From contig LJHR01000035.1 of NCBI GenBank assembly GCA_001296005.1, forward strand, positions 62,001 to 126,000: a stretch of DNA of 64,000 bases, written 5' to 3'. Under the pieces are notes generated by a model, which worked only from the letters and a program-made list of their open reading frames with translations, made no database searches and was not told where the DNA came from. Every line of letters begins with the position of its first letter. Position 1 is the stretch's first letter. Made by a program: the position numbers and the translations under genes. Below, piece by piece: positions 25,319 to 34,993 of this stretch. The DNA comes from an alpha proteobacterium AAP38 (lineage in GTDB: Bacteria; Pseudomonadota; Alphaproteobacteria; Azospirillales; Azospirillaceae).

Positions 25319-26812
25319 TCACGCCGCGACGGTCGTTGCCTTGCCTGCCGTACCATCCTCAAAGTCCTTGGTGGTCAGTTGGTCGATGCGCTTGAATTCC
25401 GCCATGGCCTCCAGAAACGCCGAGTTCATGTCGGCGATGCCTTTCTCAAGGGCGGCCACCACGTTGTCCGTCTCATTGTCGAACATCGTAGGCGTTAGGC
25501 CGGCGAATGGATCGATTGTCGGTTCGGCAGGCCTGGCAAGGCACCATTTCTCCGCGAAATGGGCGGGTCTGGGCGTCGTGCGCGCCATGGAGTTGGCATC
25601 CCGGTAGGTACGCAAGAGATCGTTGGCGCAAGATTCCAAATGCTGCAGGTGCGTTTCGTACGTGCTGCGCAAATGATCCCGCGTGCCGATCAGGTTGATG
25701 AAATGGCCCTTCCCTTGGGAAACTTCCTTACGGACCCGCCCCATCGCCTCGACCTCGGCACCCTTGGCATCGGTCAACTCTGCGACGAGGTCGTTCTTCT
25801 CCGCTGCGTAGCTGTCCGTTGCTTCCCGCGCACGTCGAGACAGGGGGCCGTAGCCTGGATAGGGATCGTCCATCAGGTATGCGTCGTAAGCTGCGCCCAG
25901 GGAGCAGGCGCAGCCGAGAATGATCAGGAACCAGCTCTCTATGTCCTTAATGTCCCAGACGTTCGCCTGGAGCGACGCGAGGGCGAGCTTGGCAGCCATT
26001 TCCGGTGCATCGCCGCCGAGGGCATCACGATAATGGGCCACGCCGACGTTGAAGAAGAGGATCGCAGCGGGCAGAACGATCAGGGACACAAATCCCATGA
26101 ATTTCCGGAAGATGCCCCGATGGATCGTCGATGGTACGGCCCAACGGCCGAGAAGGACGCCTAGGGCCAGATTGGCTACCGCAACCGCGATGGCAATGCC
26201 GGCACCACCGATAAGGCCGGCGTCACTGCCACGGGCAAAGAAAACCCCGTTCAAGGCAGTCTCTGCCATGATCACGAAGCCCAGGATGCCGATATGAAGC
26301 AGCTTTGAAAGGGGGTACCTGGCAGTCCTCGATAGCTTGTGCATGTCTCGGAACGAGCGCAATTCGTCCTCGATCTCGATCACATGCCGGCGTTCATTGA
26401 AAAGGACATCCTGGCCTTCATGCACTTGCCGTCGGAACTCGGTGATCGCGTTCTGGGCACCGGTGCTTATCTCGACGGCCCGCCCGCGCAGGTCGAGGTT
26501 GGCGACACGATGGGCCAGGGTATGCAAATGGCTGGAGTAGGATTCGCTGGCCGCTTTGGCCTGCGTCTCGATAAGGGTGGCAACTTCCTGCTCGACGGCA
26601 TCGAGGCTAGTTTCGTCCGGCGAGGGCTGGTTATCGCGACCCCGGCTCAAGCCCTTGTCCGAGAGGCGTTGCTCCGCCTTGATTTGCTCGACATCCAGCG
26701 CCTGGAATCTATGAGTGGAGGGAGTTTCGCTATGTCCCTCGTGCTCAGGAGTCAGGACTCCCTTTAGAAAGCTTGCCAGACCGGATTTACGTTGCATTCC
26801 TATTGCCGCCAT
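25319..26812 (-). CDS. four-helix membrane protein with coiled-coil flanks
   Basis: A 497-residue protein and first gene of the operon. About 165 N-terminal residues are soluble and helical (coiled coil about 70-160), four membrane helices follow (about 171-193, 199-221, 237-259, 292-313), then a helical cytoplasmic tail of 180 residues with AREATDSYAAEKNDLVAEL. No enzymatic motif is visible. The start at 26812 lacks a clear ribosome site; the ATG at 26797 is an alternative. It is divergent from the DUF3883 gene (110 bases apart). Family not recognised; context says it belongs to the channel/VWA complex. Confidence 0.7.
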   Translation of the reverse strand: MAAIGMQRKSGLASFLKGVLTPEHEGHSETPSTHRFQALDVEQIKAEQRLSDKGLSRGRDNQPSPDETSLDAVEQEVATLIETQAKAASESYSSHLHTLAHRVANLDLRGRAVEISTGAQNAITEFRRQVHEGQDVLFNERRHVIEIEDELRSFRDMHKLSRTARYPLSKLLHIGILGFVIMAETALNGVFFARGSDAGLIGGAGIAIAVAVANLALGVLLGRWAVPSTIHRGIFRKFMGFVSLIVLPAAILFFNVGVAHYRDALGGDAPEMAAKLALASLQANVWDIKDIESWFLIILGCACSLGAAYDAYLMDDPYPGYGPLSRRAREATDSYAAEKNDLVAELTDAKGAEVEAMGRVRKEVSQGKGHFINLIGTRDHLRSTYETHLQHLESCANDLLRTYRDANSMARTTPRPAHFAEKWCLARPAEPTIDPFAGLTPTMFDNETDNVVAALEKGIADMNSAFLEAMAEFKRIDQLTTKDFEDGTAGKATTVAA

Positions 26813-26921
26813 TCACTCGAACGGGATAAGCCAACCGGATTATAGTGCCACATTCGAGATGGATTGCAGCGCTGGAATCTGGAAGTGGAGCCTTTCATCG
26901 CCATTCATACCGGGAGCGTCG

Positions 26922-27764
26922 ATGACCGCTGACTGGACCGACAATGAGAACGACGCCACCGTTGCGGACTACTTCGCGATGCTCGACGCCGACATTGCAG
27001 GCCGGCCCTACAGCAAGGCCGAACACAACCGCCGGCTCCAAGCGGTAATCGGCCGGCGGCGTGGCGCGATCGAGTTCAAGCACCAGAATATCAGCGCGAT
27101 CCTGATGGGCCTCGGGAAGCCTTGGATTCCTGGGTACAAGCCGGCGTCCAACTACCAGATGTCGCTGGAACCCGCGGTCTTGCTATGGCTGGAACGCCAT
27201 CCGGGTTGGCTTGCGCCGGCGGCGCCAGACCTGACGGTCGAGTTCCAGTCCGTGCCCGTCAGCGAGAACGAACTCTTGCAGTTTCTGCCGTCACCCACGC
27301 ACAGCAACGCACCTCCGCTCCCCGAGATTGGCCGGATGGCCGCCATTGCTAGGAAGTACGACGTGGCAGGGCGCGACGCACGCAACCGGGATCTCGGCAA
27401 AGCGGGCGAACAGCGCGTGCTGGCCCACGAAAGGGCTGCCCTACTCTCGGCTGGCAGGACGGACCTGGTGAACGGGATCCGCTGGGTATCCCACCTCGAC
27501 GGCGACGGGGCCGGCTACGACATCCGTAGCTTCGACGCCGACGGCCGTGACCGACTGATCGAAGTAAAGACGACCAACGGCTGGGAACGCACACCCTTCC
27601 ACGTCACCCGCAACGAGTTGGCCGTTGCCGACGAACGCCGCGACGAATGGTGCTTGGTGCGACTCTGGAACTTCGCGCGGGAGCCCAAGGCGTTCGAACT
27701 GCGTCCACCGCTGGAAGCGCACGTCTCGCTGCTGGCGACCAGCTTCCAAGCCAGTTTCTTATAA
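26922..27764 (+). CDS. DUF3883 domain protein (nuclease-like)
   Basis: A 280-residue protein. The C-terminal half fits DUF3883, a PD-(D/E)XK-like fold frequent in defence islands: GEQRVLAHERAAL, then GAGYDIRSFDADGRDRLIEVK with the acidic pair and the E-V-K motif, and later FHVTRNEL and WCLVRLWNF. The N-terminal half (MTADWTDNENDATVADYFAM, then a helical part with HNRRLQAVIGRRRGAIEFKHQNISA) is a typical DUF3883 companion region. ATG 26922 has GGGAG 6 bases upstream. Divergent from the membrane-complex operon and convergent with ietS. Could be a DNA-binding or cleaving component; activity unproven. Confidence 0.8.
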   Translation: MTADWTDNENDATVADYFAMLDADIAGRPYSKAEHNRRLQAVIGRRRGAIEFKHQNISAILMGLGKPWIPGYKPASNYQMSLEPAVLLWLERHPGWLAPAAPDLTVEFQSVPVSENELLQFLPSPTHSNAPPLPEIGRMAAIARKYDVAGRDARNRDLGKAGEQRVLAHERAALLSAGRTDLVNGIRWVSHLDGDGAGYDIRSFDADGRDRLIEVKTTNGWERTPFHVTRNELAVADERRDEWCLVRLWNFAREPKAFELRPPLEAHVSLLATSFQASFL

Positions 27765-27868
27765 TGGCGGGCTTCCACTAACAGCGGAAACCACCGGTAA
27801 GAAAATCTGCACAAGGAACTGGATTTATGCCATTTGCGGTGTCGCACCGGCAGCCGTTGGAAAAATAT

Positions 27869-30124
27869 CTACAATTCAACATCTTGCTCAATAATCGGTT
27901 CAATAACGGCAGTTTCCACCAGCTGACCCATGCCGTTAACGAACTCCTGGTAGACACGATGCTCTGCATCGAAAGATTCCAACATTACAACGAAAGTCGC
28001 TGTCACGGGCCAATCTTCCGTGCCACCTGTATATAGATACCGATCCCGCCAGAAGAGTCGCGCTCTTAGGCGCAGTTCGTTTTGGCCAAGGGTCTTCCCT
28101 CGCGGGAACTGTTGTGAGTACACACGGATCGGCTGCCATTTAGCGTCATGCGTACGCGCCACGCCCTCTGGCGTTTCCAGTTCCATTGAACCGACAAGCC
28201 TGTCCCATTTGCCTGCATTGGTCCGGAACTGGACGGTGGCTTCCAACCGTGTGGACGCATAGTTGGTTCCCATTGCATGCGTAACAGGAGCGAGAATGGC
28301 GACCAACTTGACCCTGCCCTTGAATTTGCCACCGCGGGTCAGGGAAGGAGGTAGCTGGATACCTGACCAATAGTAGTTCCGCTTCTCGACAATCGCCTGC
28401 TGCCAACAGAAAATTACGGCATTGTCGCTGCTACGCCAAGGTTTGATGGGCGAGATCGGGCTGCCGTAGCCGGTACGGTAATGGAAATCCTCCTGGTCTG
28501 CCGCGTTGATGAGCAGTGCCTTCACCAAGTCAGGTGTTGGCTGCCGCAGGTTGGCCCAGGTATGCGCTGCAATCCGGCTAACCAAGGGCGCCGCAAAGCT
28601 GGACGCCGTGCTACGACGACCGCCCAGAAGGCGCTGACGTGAAAACCAGCTCAGTTCGGGCTTCAACATGCCCTCGGGACCGAGCCCTACCCGCGAGATT
28701 GGGCAAGGGTTGCCGACGCGCCCAACCTCATCGTGAAGCCGTCCGCTCACGGTAATAGCCGCCTCAGCGTCGGCCGGTGGGGCAACTCTTTCCTCAGTTC
28801 CTTCAGAACGGTTGCCGGAGGAAATCACAAACACCACCCCGTGCTTCCGAGCAAGCTGCGACATTTGATGACCGAACTCGCTCACCCGCATACGGTCGCA
28901 GGCTGCCGGCACATTCGCTGAGATGTTCCACACTTTGGTATCGGGGTGCGCGGCGATGACGCGATCCAGATACGCCAGAAGCCCCGGCATGTCCCATGCG
29001 CCAACGAAATCCGGTCGAGGAACGACGGGAACATCACCCAGCCGAACCGGGTAACTCTCGATGTCCAGGTGATTATTCCAACCCTCGGCTTCCCGCAGGA
29101 CACCAGCGACACAGTTCGCATGAGGGTGATCGAGGACAGGTGTGGGCAAAAAGTTGGGAGCCCGCCATACGATATCCGCCTCATAGCGACGTGCGGTGAA
29201 GCCTCCGTCGATCGTTCCAACAATGGGAGCCGTTGGCGGAAGCGGGTTTTCGGGATCAGGTTCTGGTTCCCGCCCGTCACCGGGCGGCTTTCCGACCATC
29301 GGCGCGATCGGATCCCATCTGACGATCGTTCCGCTCCCGATCAATCTTGAAAGCTCTGCCTGCTGAGCAACCGCGGCCACAAGTCGTGGATAGTTACCAT
29401 TCCGCATACTGGCTTTGGCCAGATCAAGTAGGCGAGCCCGAGCCGCACCGACGGCAACCGTAGAACTCCCAGTGACGGCCGGTAGATCGGGTATCTCATC
29501 TACCCTGCCTGACATTAGAAGCGAAGCGCTTGGGTACGACGATACGATCAGGCCAAGACCAGATGCTGCTAGGCGGTCAATTACTTCACCGCGCGCGCCC
29601 CAATCGACAAACGGTGCCAAATAAGCAATGAACCGCCGTTGCCCACCGTCATCAGTTGCAGCTGTCTGCCATGTGGGAGCAATATCTTGCGCCGCGACTG
29701 CTTCCTGCAACGGGATGATTGCTGCGATCCTGGAAATATCCACTCTCTGGGCGACAGAGCTGGGATTGCGGATTCGATCCAACAATCCCCTCCGGCAGGA
29801 TAGAGGCACCTCGACCGCATAGCCGCCGTTCCAAGGGGCTGCGAAGGCGATCCCCAAATCACGACCTAGCAGATCCTTAGGTGTCCAAGAGGTTGCAAGA
29901 GAGCCGTCGGCCATCTTGACCCAGAAAAGCGCTCGACCAGCAAACCAGCGCACGCGCCCGGAGTTCTCGTCCAGCAGTTCGGAAAAAGCAGCGAAAAGCG
30001 CGCGTGCCCTGACCAAATATTCAGGCTGGATGTCCTCTTCAGACTTTCCCCGTCCCTCGACGCCTTCCCGAGTTGCGACCACCTTGAGCCGCAGAATTGG
30101 ATTGTCCGGCACTGCCCACCTCAT
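27869..30124 (-). CDS. ietS: subtilisin-like serine protease of an IetAS pair
   Basis: A 751-residue S8 family protease. The triad is visible as GTIDGG (Asp), HPHANCVAGVL (His) and STASSFAAP (Ser); the oxyanion region is FVISSGNRSEG. About 300 N-terminal residues precede the catalytic domain and no signal peptide is seen, so it acts in the cytoplasm. It overlaps the upstream AAA ATPase gene by 86 bases. This gene pair matches IetA/IetS: first described as a toxin-antitoxin stability locus on an Agrobacterium Ti plasmid and later reported as an antiphage system, with the protease as toxin. Start MRWAVPDNPILRLKVV at 30124 looks genuine though its ribosome site is weak. Confidence 0.87.
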   Translation of the reverse strand: MRWAVPDNPILRLKVVATREGVEGRGKSEEDIQPEYLVRARALFAAFSELLDENSGRVRWFAGRALFWVKMADGSLATSWTPKDLLGRDLGIAFAAPWNGGYAVEVPLSCRRGLLDRIRNPSSVAQRVDISRIAAIIPLQEAVAAQDIAPTWQTAATDDGGQRRFIAYLAPFVDWGARGEVIDRLAASGLGLIVSSYPSASLLMSGRVDEIPDLPAVTGSSTVAVGAARARLLDLAKASMRNGNYPRLVAAVAQQAELSRLIGSGTIVRWDPIAPMVGKPPGDGREPEPDPENPLPPTAPIVGTIDGGFTARRYEADIVWRAPNFLPTPVLDHPHANCVAGVLREAEGWNNHLDIESYPVRLGDVPVVPRPDFVGAWDMPGLLAYLDRVIAAHPDTKVWNISANVPAACDRMRVSEFGHQMSQLARKHGVVFVISSGNRSEGTEERVAPPADAEAAITVSGRLHDEVGRVGNPCPISRVGLGPEGMLKPELSWFSRQRLLGGRRSTASSFAAPLVSRIAAHTWANLRQPTPDLVKALLINAADQEDFHYRTGYGSPISPIKPWRSSDNAVIFCWQQAIVEKRNYYWSGIQLPPSLTRGGKFKGRVKLVAILAPVTHAMGTNYASTRLEATVQFRTNAGKWDRLVGSMELETPEGVARTHDAKWQPIRVYSQQFPRGKTLGQNELRLRARLFWRDRYLYTGGTEDWPVTATFVVMLESFDAEHRVYQEFVNGMGQLVETAVIEPIIEQDVEL

Positions 30125-31286
30125 GTTGGACGACTTGCCGACCCGACTTCAAGCTTTTCTCGGCGCCCTGTCTCGTGATTTGAAAGAGAGCACCAACATC
30201 ACCTGAAGCCAGACTATGCAGTTCCGCGACCTTTCTCCTGAGGTCCCGTAGCCGCTCCGCCGGCAAATCACCCATACGTGGTAATATAAACTTTCCGCTA
30301 GTACAACTGACTACCGCCTCCACTACTGTTGAAAGTTGGACAGGCTCGCCGCTTATTAACGACGTTCGGCGGGCCGCGAGTGCGACTTCGCGTATGTCAG
30401 AGCATGACATGCTATCGGATATGCGAGCTAAAACCTCCGCCGCCTTCGCCTTTCCAAGATCGAGATAGTAACTCCACAGCTCACGCCGCAAATCAGCCCC
30501 CGGTAGTCTCATATCGAGACGGTATGGGAAGCGGCGCCATACGGCGGGATCGAGCAGTTGCGGGTGATTTGTCGCCGCAATGACGACGCAACGATGGTCT
30601 AGCCGGTCGAGCGCTTGAAGCAGGGCATTCACTACGCGCTTGAGTTCCCCGACGTCCCGGGCATCGTCACGTTGCTTGGCGATTGCATCGAACTCATCAA
30701 GAAACAGAACACCACCCGATCCCTGTACGAAGTCGAGCAGCATACGGACGTTCTTGGCCGTATCGCCGAGCAGCGATGAGACGACCGCATCCAAACGCGC
30801 AACGTAGAACGGGCGGTTCAGTCGGGCAGCAATATATCCAGCGGTCAACGTCTTTCCGGTACCAGGCGGGCCTGACAGGATCAAGTTCAGTCTTGTGCCA
30901 AGCCCTGCCTGTGCAAGCCTGTCCGCAGCAGCGGCTTCCGCAAGGAAGCGAGTGAGCACGACCTCGTGCTCTTCCTCCATTAGCAGCGGTTCCTTGGGCC
31001 ACGGCAGCTCTTCAATGAGGGTTGTACGGCTTTTCGAATCGCTGGGCAATTCAACGGGGCGAGAGCGGGCCGCCCCGCGACCATTGAGGACTGCATGGAG
31101 GCGTTGCTGCCAGCTTCCCGAGTTATCACCTGCTACTCGTGAGACAAGGGCAGCGCCGAGCCTGCGAACGGAAGAAAAGTCAGAATCCAAACCCGCCGAC
31201 ACCAACTCCAAGACCATAGCTGGTGTTTCTTCTTCACGCCTGGGCATCTGAATAACATCAGATGCGAGAATCCCGCCACGGCCCAT
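30039..31286 (-). CDS. ietA: AAA+ ATPase of an IetAS pair
   Basis: A 415-residue AAA+ ATPase. Walker A SGPPGTGKT, Walker B VLFLDEFDA and the sensor/arginine region VIAATNHPQLLDPAVWRRF are intact and resemble classical AAA (FtsH/ClpX-like) unfoldases. The N-terminal 115 residues form a separate helical domain. Start ATG 31286 has GGAGGG 7 bases upstream. It is the first gene of the ietAS operon and should restrain or direct the subtilase. The C-terminal 30 residues are Ser/Gly/Arg-rich and overlap the ietS start; this end may be unstructured. Confidence 0.87.
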   Translation of the reverse strand: MGRGGILASDVIQMPRREEETPAMVLELVSAGLDSDFSSVRRLGAALVSRVAGDNSGSWQQRLHAVLNGRGAARSRPVELPSDSKSRTTLIEELPWPKEPLLMEEEHEVVLTRFLAEAAAADRLAQAGLGTRLNLILSGPPGTGKTLTAGYIAARLNRPFYVARLDAVVSSLLGDTAKNVRMLLDFVQGSGGVLFLDEFDAIAKQRDDARDVGELKRVVNALLQALDRLDHRCVVIAATNHPQLLDPAVWRRFPYRLDMRLPGADLRRELWSYYLDLGKAKAAEVLARISDSMSCSDIREVALAARRTSLISGEPVQLSTVVEAVVSCTSGKFILPRMGDLPAERLRDLRRKVAELHSLASGDVGALFQITRQGAEKSLKSGRQVVQHEVGSAGQSNSAAQGGRNSGRRRGTGKV

Positions 31287-31608
31287 GACACGCCCTCCAC
31301 TTTACCTGTATTCGCACAATACCAATCAACTTCAAGGCAACCTCGCAACATAGAGGTTTACATTTTTTTTCAAGATTTGCAACAATTAAAACTATAATTC
31401 ATAATTCTAAATCTTCAAAGTAATTAGAATTTATATGAGCAAGCAACTACGTATCCGATGCGATCAACATGCTGTCATGCCTAATTATCATCATTAAGGC
31501 AGTCCATAATGTTGGACGTTCCGTTTGCATGACCACCTTGTATCCATTCGATGAGAACCTCTGCTGGTTCCGAGATAGCGGCTTTGAGGGCCGACTAGAA
31601 CCGCTACG
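31287..31608. other. AT-rich intergenic region upstream of ietA
   Basis: About 320 bases, AT-rich in the middle (31350-31430), containing T and A tracts but no frame with a ribosome site longer than 30 codons. It presumably carries the ietA promoter. Nothing else recognised. Confidence 0.4.
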
Positions 31609-32298
31609 TTAGAATATCCGACGCACGAGGAATTCGACCCGGTTCACGCCATGCCATGCCGGCAGCGGATGAGACGACGCCGGAAAGACGGGGCTGCCTC
31701 GCAGGCCGTCCACGCGCTTTCTGAGGGTGCCGGCCGCCCTTGATCCCTGCCAGTGCAGGAATGCCAGCACGAAGAGGCCATGCGTGGCGAGGCCGGCACC
31801 CTGCATAGCTTCCAACCCGGCGAGGTTCCTTTCCCAGTCCCGGACCTGCTGGCCGGGCCTGTTGGAGGCCTCCTTCCCGGCCCAGGCCATCTTTACCCCG
31901 ATCGCGATCCTGTCGTCGCACCGGATGGCGAGCATGTCGCACCGGGCATCGCTGCCCATCGGCGACACCTCGGCCTGGACCGTCCAGTCGTCCTCGCTCG
32001 GCGAGCGGTACAGCGCGAACTTGACCTGCTCCTCGGTCGGTCTCGTATCCCGATGCCCAACGGCAGGACCAAAGCGAAGGTCGCTGACCGCATGCCCTAT
32101 GCCGGCCCGGATCGCGGCGACCGGGAGCCCGTTCGCCGCCTCGGCCGCCGCCGTCCTAGCGCGGGACGCAGCCTCGATGTGTTTTCGGGCGAGCATAGCG
32201 CCGAAAATGCGAGCGAGCTTGCTGATGCCTTCCTCCGCTGCAGCGGCATCGTAGCCCTCGTCGCTGAGAACGAGCGTCAGGCGCGACTCGTCAGCCAT
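31609..32298 (-). CDS. PD-(D/E)XK-like nuclease-fold protein
   Basis: A 229-residue protein starting MADESRLTLVLSDEGYDAAA. The central segment DARCDMLAIRCDDRIAIGVKMAWAG split by short loops looks like the core of a restriction-endonuclease fold: Asp in strand 2, then G-V-K in strand 3 where active enzymes have E-x-K, so catalysis may be lost. The HWQGSRAAGTLRKRVDG tail region is basic. The longer upstream frame overlaps the tyrosine recombinase leader and lacks a ribosome site. Divergent from the recombinase. Function uncertain; DNA binding is the safest guess. Confidence 0.55.
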   Translation of the reverse strand: MADESRLTLVLSDEGYDAAAAEEGISKLARIFGAMLARKHIEAASRARTAAAEAANGLPVAAIRAGIGHAVSDLRFGPAVGHRDTRPTEEQVKFALYRSPSEDDWTVQAEVSPMGSDARCDMLAIRCDDRIAIGVKMAWAGKEASNRPGQQVRDWERNLAGLEAMQGAGLATHGLFVLAFLHWQGSRAAGTLRKRVDGLRGSPVFPASSHPLPAWHGVNRVEFLVRRIF

Positions 32299-32586
32299 GG
32301 ATCGCCCCCAGTATCGTCGTCGATGTGGCCGAGGCCCCAGCCAGTTACATGGTGGGACCGGGCGTGCGGAATAGGGTCGTCGGTACATACGCCGTCAGCG
32401 CCGGCGGAATCGTGGGCTTCGCGGGCGATGTACCCAATTCCCGCCTTTGCCGATACCGCCCTACCTGGGCAGGCGCGCCCCTCTTGGCGGTTCGCGCGCC
32501 GAAAACAAAACGCAATGAGGCCGGTTACAGACTTTACTGCGGTCGAGGGAGCAGGGAAGCGCCCCATTTCCAACCAGGCAACCCAT

Positions 32587-34947
32587 ATGTCCCTGCGTCT
32601 TCACCGGATCATTACCGACTACGTGCGCCTTCGGCTTGAACCCATCATGCCGCCGCGCGAGGTCATGGCCCTGCGCGACCACCTGCTGGGGCTGGCGCGG
32701 GAAAGGCGCTGGCCAGCCAGGTCGGGCGGCGGCTTTGATTTCCAGGCCATCGCCGCGGCGGCCGGCATCCCACCTTCCACGCTGCTGGACACCAGGGTGC
32801 AGTTGAAGCCCCTTCTGGACGCCATCGTGCGGGAACTCCCCCGCCCTGCCGTCTCGAAGCCGAAGCGGGCCGTCCGGAAGGTGGCGCGCAAGCTGGCCCA
32901 GTCCATTCCGAAGCCGAAGCCCTTGGCCAACCCAACGAAAGAGCCGCCGAGGGCCAAGACGCAGTCCGTGCCGCCACCCCCGGCCAGGAAGCGCGGGCGG
33001 CCGAGGAAGGATGCCCCGGTTGTCGCGCCGGTGGCCAAGGCCCGGCGCCGGGGGCGCCAGCCCGCCCCGGTGGTCCGGTTCCCCCCGGCGCTGTGGCCGG
33101 AGGCACGCACCTTCGCCGACTTCCACCGGGAACTAGACCAGCAAGCGCGGCGGCACGGCGACAACAACCATGTCCTCCAGCGGGCCCTCGCCGCCGTCGG
33201 CATCGCGGTCAACGTCTCCACGATCCGCAATTGGCGAAGCGGAATTCGCCACCCCCGGACCGTCCGCAGCATGCAGGCGATCGCCGTCCTTGAGCAGCGT
33301 TACCGGCTACCGGCCGGGCATTTGTCGGGCCGCCTGCCCCACCCCGCCCGAGCCATCGCCGGCAACAACGTCAACGGGATCAGCAACGCCGAGCACCGGC
33401 GGCTGGCCTGGCATCTGCCAGACGACTTCACCACCCGACCGCCGAGGGAACGGGAAGAGATCCTGCGATGGGTGCGGGAGGTGATCGTGCGCGGCTCCAC
33501 CGCCTACAGGGCATACCAGGCGGCCGCCATGAAGACGCCCTTCGCGCTCCGGCTGCCCCATGCCAGTGCCATGGTGGACGCGCGCTGGAAAGACCAGGGG
33601 GGCCGGCGTTCGGAAGGTCCGAGGCTTGACGTCGCCACCATGGCCGACGAGGAGATGGACCGCGAGATCGCCGACCTGGTCGGGTTCAAGAGTTCCACCC
33701 TGACGCCCTTCGGGTACCAGCGGTCCGGTGCATGGGGCCGGGAGATGGCCCTGCAGCAGATCGAGCACCTGGGCCTGATGTTCGGGGCGCTGGCCGCTCC
33801 CGCCGCCGGGCCGGTCCGCGGCCTCGGTGCCGACAAGGGCAGCCTGTGCTTGGCGCTGCTCGCCTTCCCCCAGACCTGGGGCTGGTACGTGGACTGGCGG
33901 GAGCGCCGGCGTGGCTTCTATACCAGTTGGGAGAGTGGCGCGCTGTCGGTGGCGGCCGCATTGACGCGCCCCGAGACGGGCTGGCTGTGGCAGAACCCAG
34001 GCCTGGCCCGGCGCCTGCAGCCCATACCAGGCCTGCTGGCCCGGGACGATATCGACCGGGCACTGGCAGACTGGCGAGCCGCGTGCCAAGCCGCGCACCG
34101 GTACGCCGTCAGCCGGGGCAAGGAGGTGAAGCGGGTAGCCAAGGTTCACCGAGACCCGTTCGAGCCGATCCTGCCGGTACTGGAGGCGGACAGCCCACTG
34201 ACCGAGTACAAGAAGATCGCTGATGAGATCGTTAGGTTGATGCCGAGGGCTGACCGCTACCCCGTCGCGGCGGCCGAAGCGACGCGGGCGCTGCTGATGA
34301 TCCGCCTGGGGTTACACCTGGGCGTGAGGCAGAAGAACCTGCGCCAGCTGCTCTGGAAGCCCAGGGGTGCCATGCCCTCGACGGCACGGCACCTCAGCGA
34401 CCTCCGCCGGGGCGAGCTGCGCTGGAACAGCCGCGAGGGCGGCTGGGAGGTCTACATCCCAGTGGAAGCCTTTAAGAACGCCGGCTCGTCCTATTTTCGT
34501 GGCCAGGCTTTCCACCTGCGGCTACCCGACCTGCACGGGCTGTACGACCTGATCTCCGGCTACCTGGACCGGCACCGACCGCTGCTGCTGGGCACCGCCG
34601 CCGATCCGGGAACGTTCTTCGTGAAGACGGCGAAGCGGACCTCGACCGATGCTGAGTATGGACAGACCACCTTCTACGAAGCCTGGCGCCTGATCATCCA
34701 GCGGTACGGAATCCACAATCCCTTCACCAAGCGCGGTGCCATCGTGGGGCTGCTGCCCCATGGCCCGCACAACGTCCGCGACGTGCTGGCGACCCACATC
34801 CTGAAGAAGACAGGTTCGTACGAGCAGGCCAGCTACGCCATCCAGGATTCGCCGGAGACGGTCCAGGAGCATTACGGGCGGTTCCTGCCCGGGGACAAGG
34901 CAGCGCTTGCGGCCAAGGTGCTGAACGAGGTGTGGGAGGCGGCGTAG
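32587..34947 (+). CDS. large tyrosine recombinase with AT-hook and HTH-like N-terminus
   Basis: A 786-residue protein. The last 250 residues form a tyrosine recombinase domain: GLHLGVRQKNLRQLL (first Arg), VEAFKNAGSS (Lys), HGPHNVRDVLATH (H-x-x-R) and QEHYGRFLPG (Tyr nucleophile). The N-terminal half is unlike phage integrases: Lys/Pro-rich linker with KRGRPRKD, an AT-hook, then an HTH-like block (VNVSTIRNWRSGIRHP). Start chosen at ATG 32587 (MSLRLHRIITDYVR); an in-frame ATG at 32515 is possible and the frame stays open further upstream. It occupies the tRNA-proximal end of the Tn7-like element. Possible roles are resolution, secondary integration, or an older integrative element captured as cargo. 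Confidence 0.85.
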   Translation: MSLRLHRIITDYVRLRLEPIMPPREVMALRDHLLGLARERRWPARSGGGFDFQAIAAAAGIPPSTLLDTRVQLKPLLDAIVRELPRPAVSKPKRAVRKVARKLAQSIPKPKPLANPTKEPPRAKTQSVPPPPARKRGRPRKDAPVVAPVAKARRRGRQPAPVVRFPPALWPEARTFADFHRELDQQARRHGDNNHVLQRALAAVGIAVNVSTIRNWRSGIRHPRTVRSMQAIAVLEQRYRLPAGHLSGRLPHPARAIAGNNVNGISNAEHRRLAWHLPDDFTTRPPREREEILRWVREVIVRGSTAYRAYQAAAMKTPFALRLPHASAMVDARWKDQGGRRSEGPRLDVATMADEEMDREIADLVGFKSSTLTPFGYQRSGAWGREMALQQIEHLGLMFGALAAPAAGPVRGLGADKGSLCLALLAFPQTWGWYVDWRERRRGFYTSWESGALSVAAALTRPETGWLWQNPGLARRLQPIPGLLARDDIDRALADWRAACQAAHRYAVSRGKEVKRVAKVHRDPFEPILPVLEADSPLTEYKKIADEIVRLMPRADRYPVAAAEATRALLMIRLGLHLGVRQKNLRQLLWKPRGAMPSTARHLSDLRRGELRWNSREGGWEVYIPVEAFKNAGSSYFRGQAFHLRLPDLHGLYDLISGYLDRHRPLLLGTAADPGTFFVKTAKRTSTDAEYGQTTFYEAWRLIIQRYGIHNPFTKRGAIVGLLPHGPHNVRDVLATHILKKTGSYEQASYAIQDSPETVQEHYGRFLPGDKAALAAKVLNEVWEAA

Positions 34948-34962
34948 GGGGTAGACGGCACC

Positions 34963-34993
34963 TTGCGGCGAATAGCAACTCTATTCGCCGCAA
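34963..34993. repeat. 13-bp perfect hairpin after the recombinase
   Basis: TTGCGGCGAATAG and CTATTCGCCGCAA are perfect inverted copies around CAACT, 15 bases past the recombinase stop. No T tract follows, so termination alone is doubtful; it may be the crossover or binding site of the recombinase. Confidence 0.6.

Noticed and set aside
22057-26812. Zorya system call
   Set aside because: Channel and partner resemble ZorAB in layout, but no ZorC, ZorD or ZorE-like gene is present and the partner lacks a clear OmpA-like domain.
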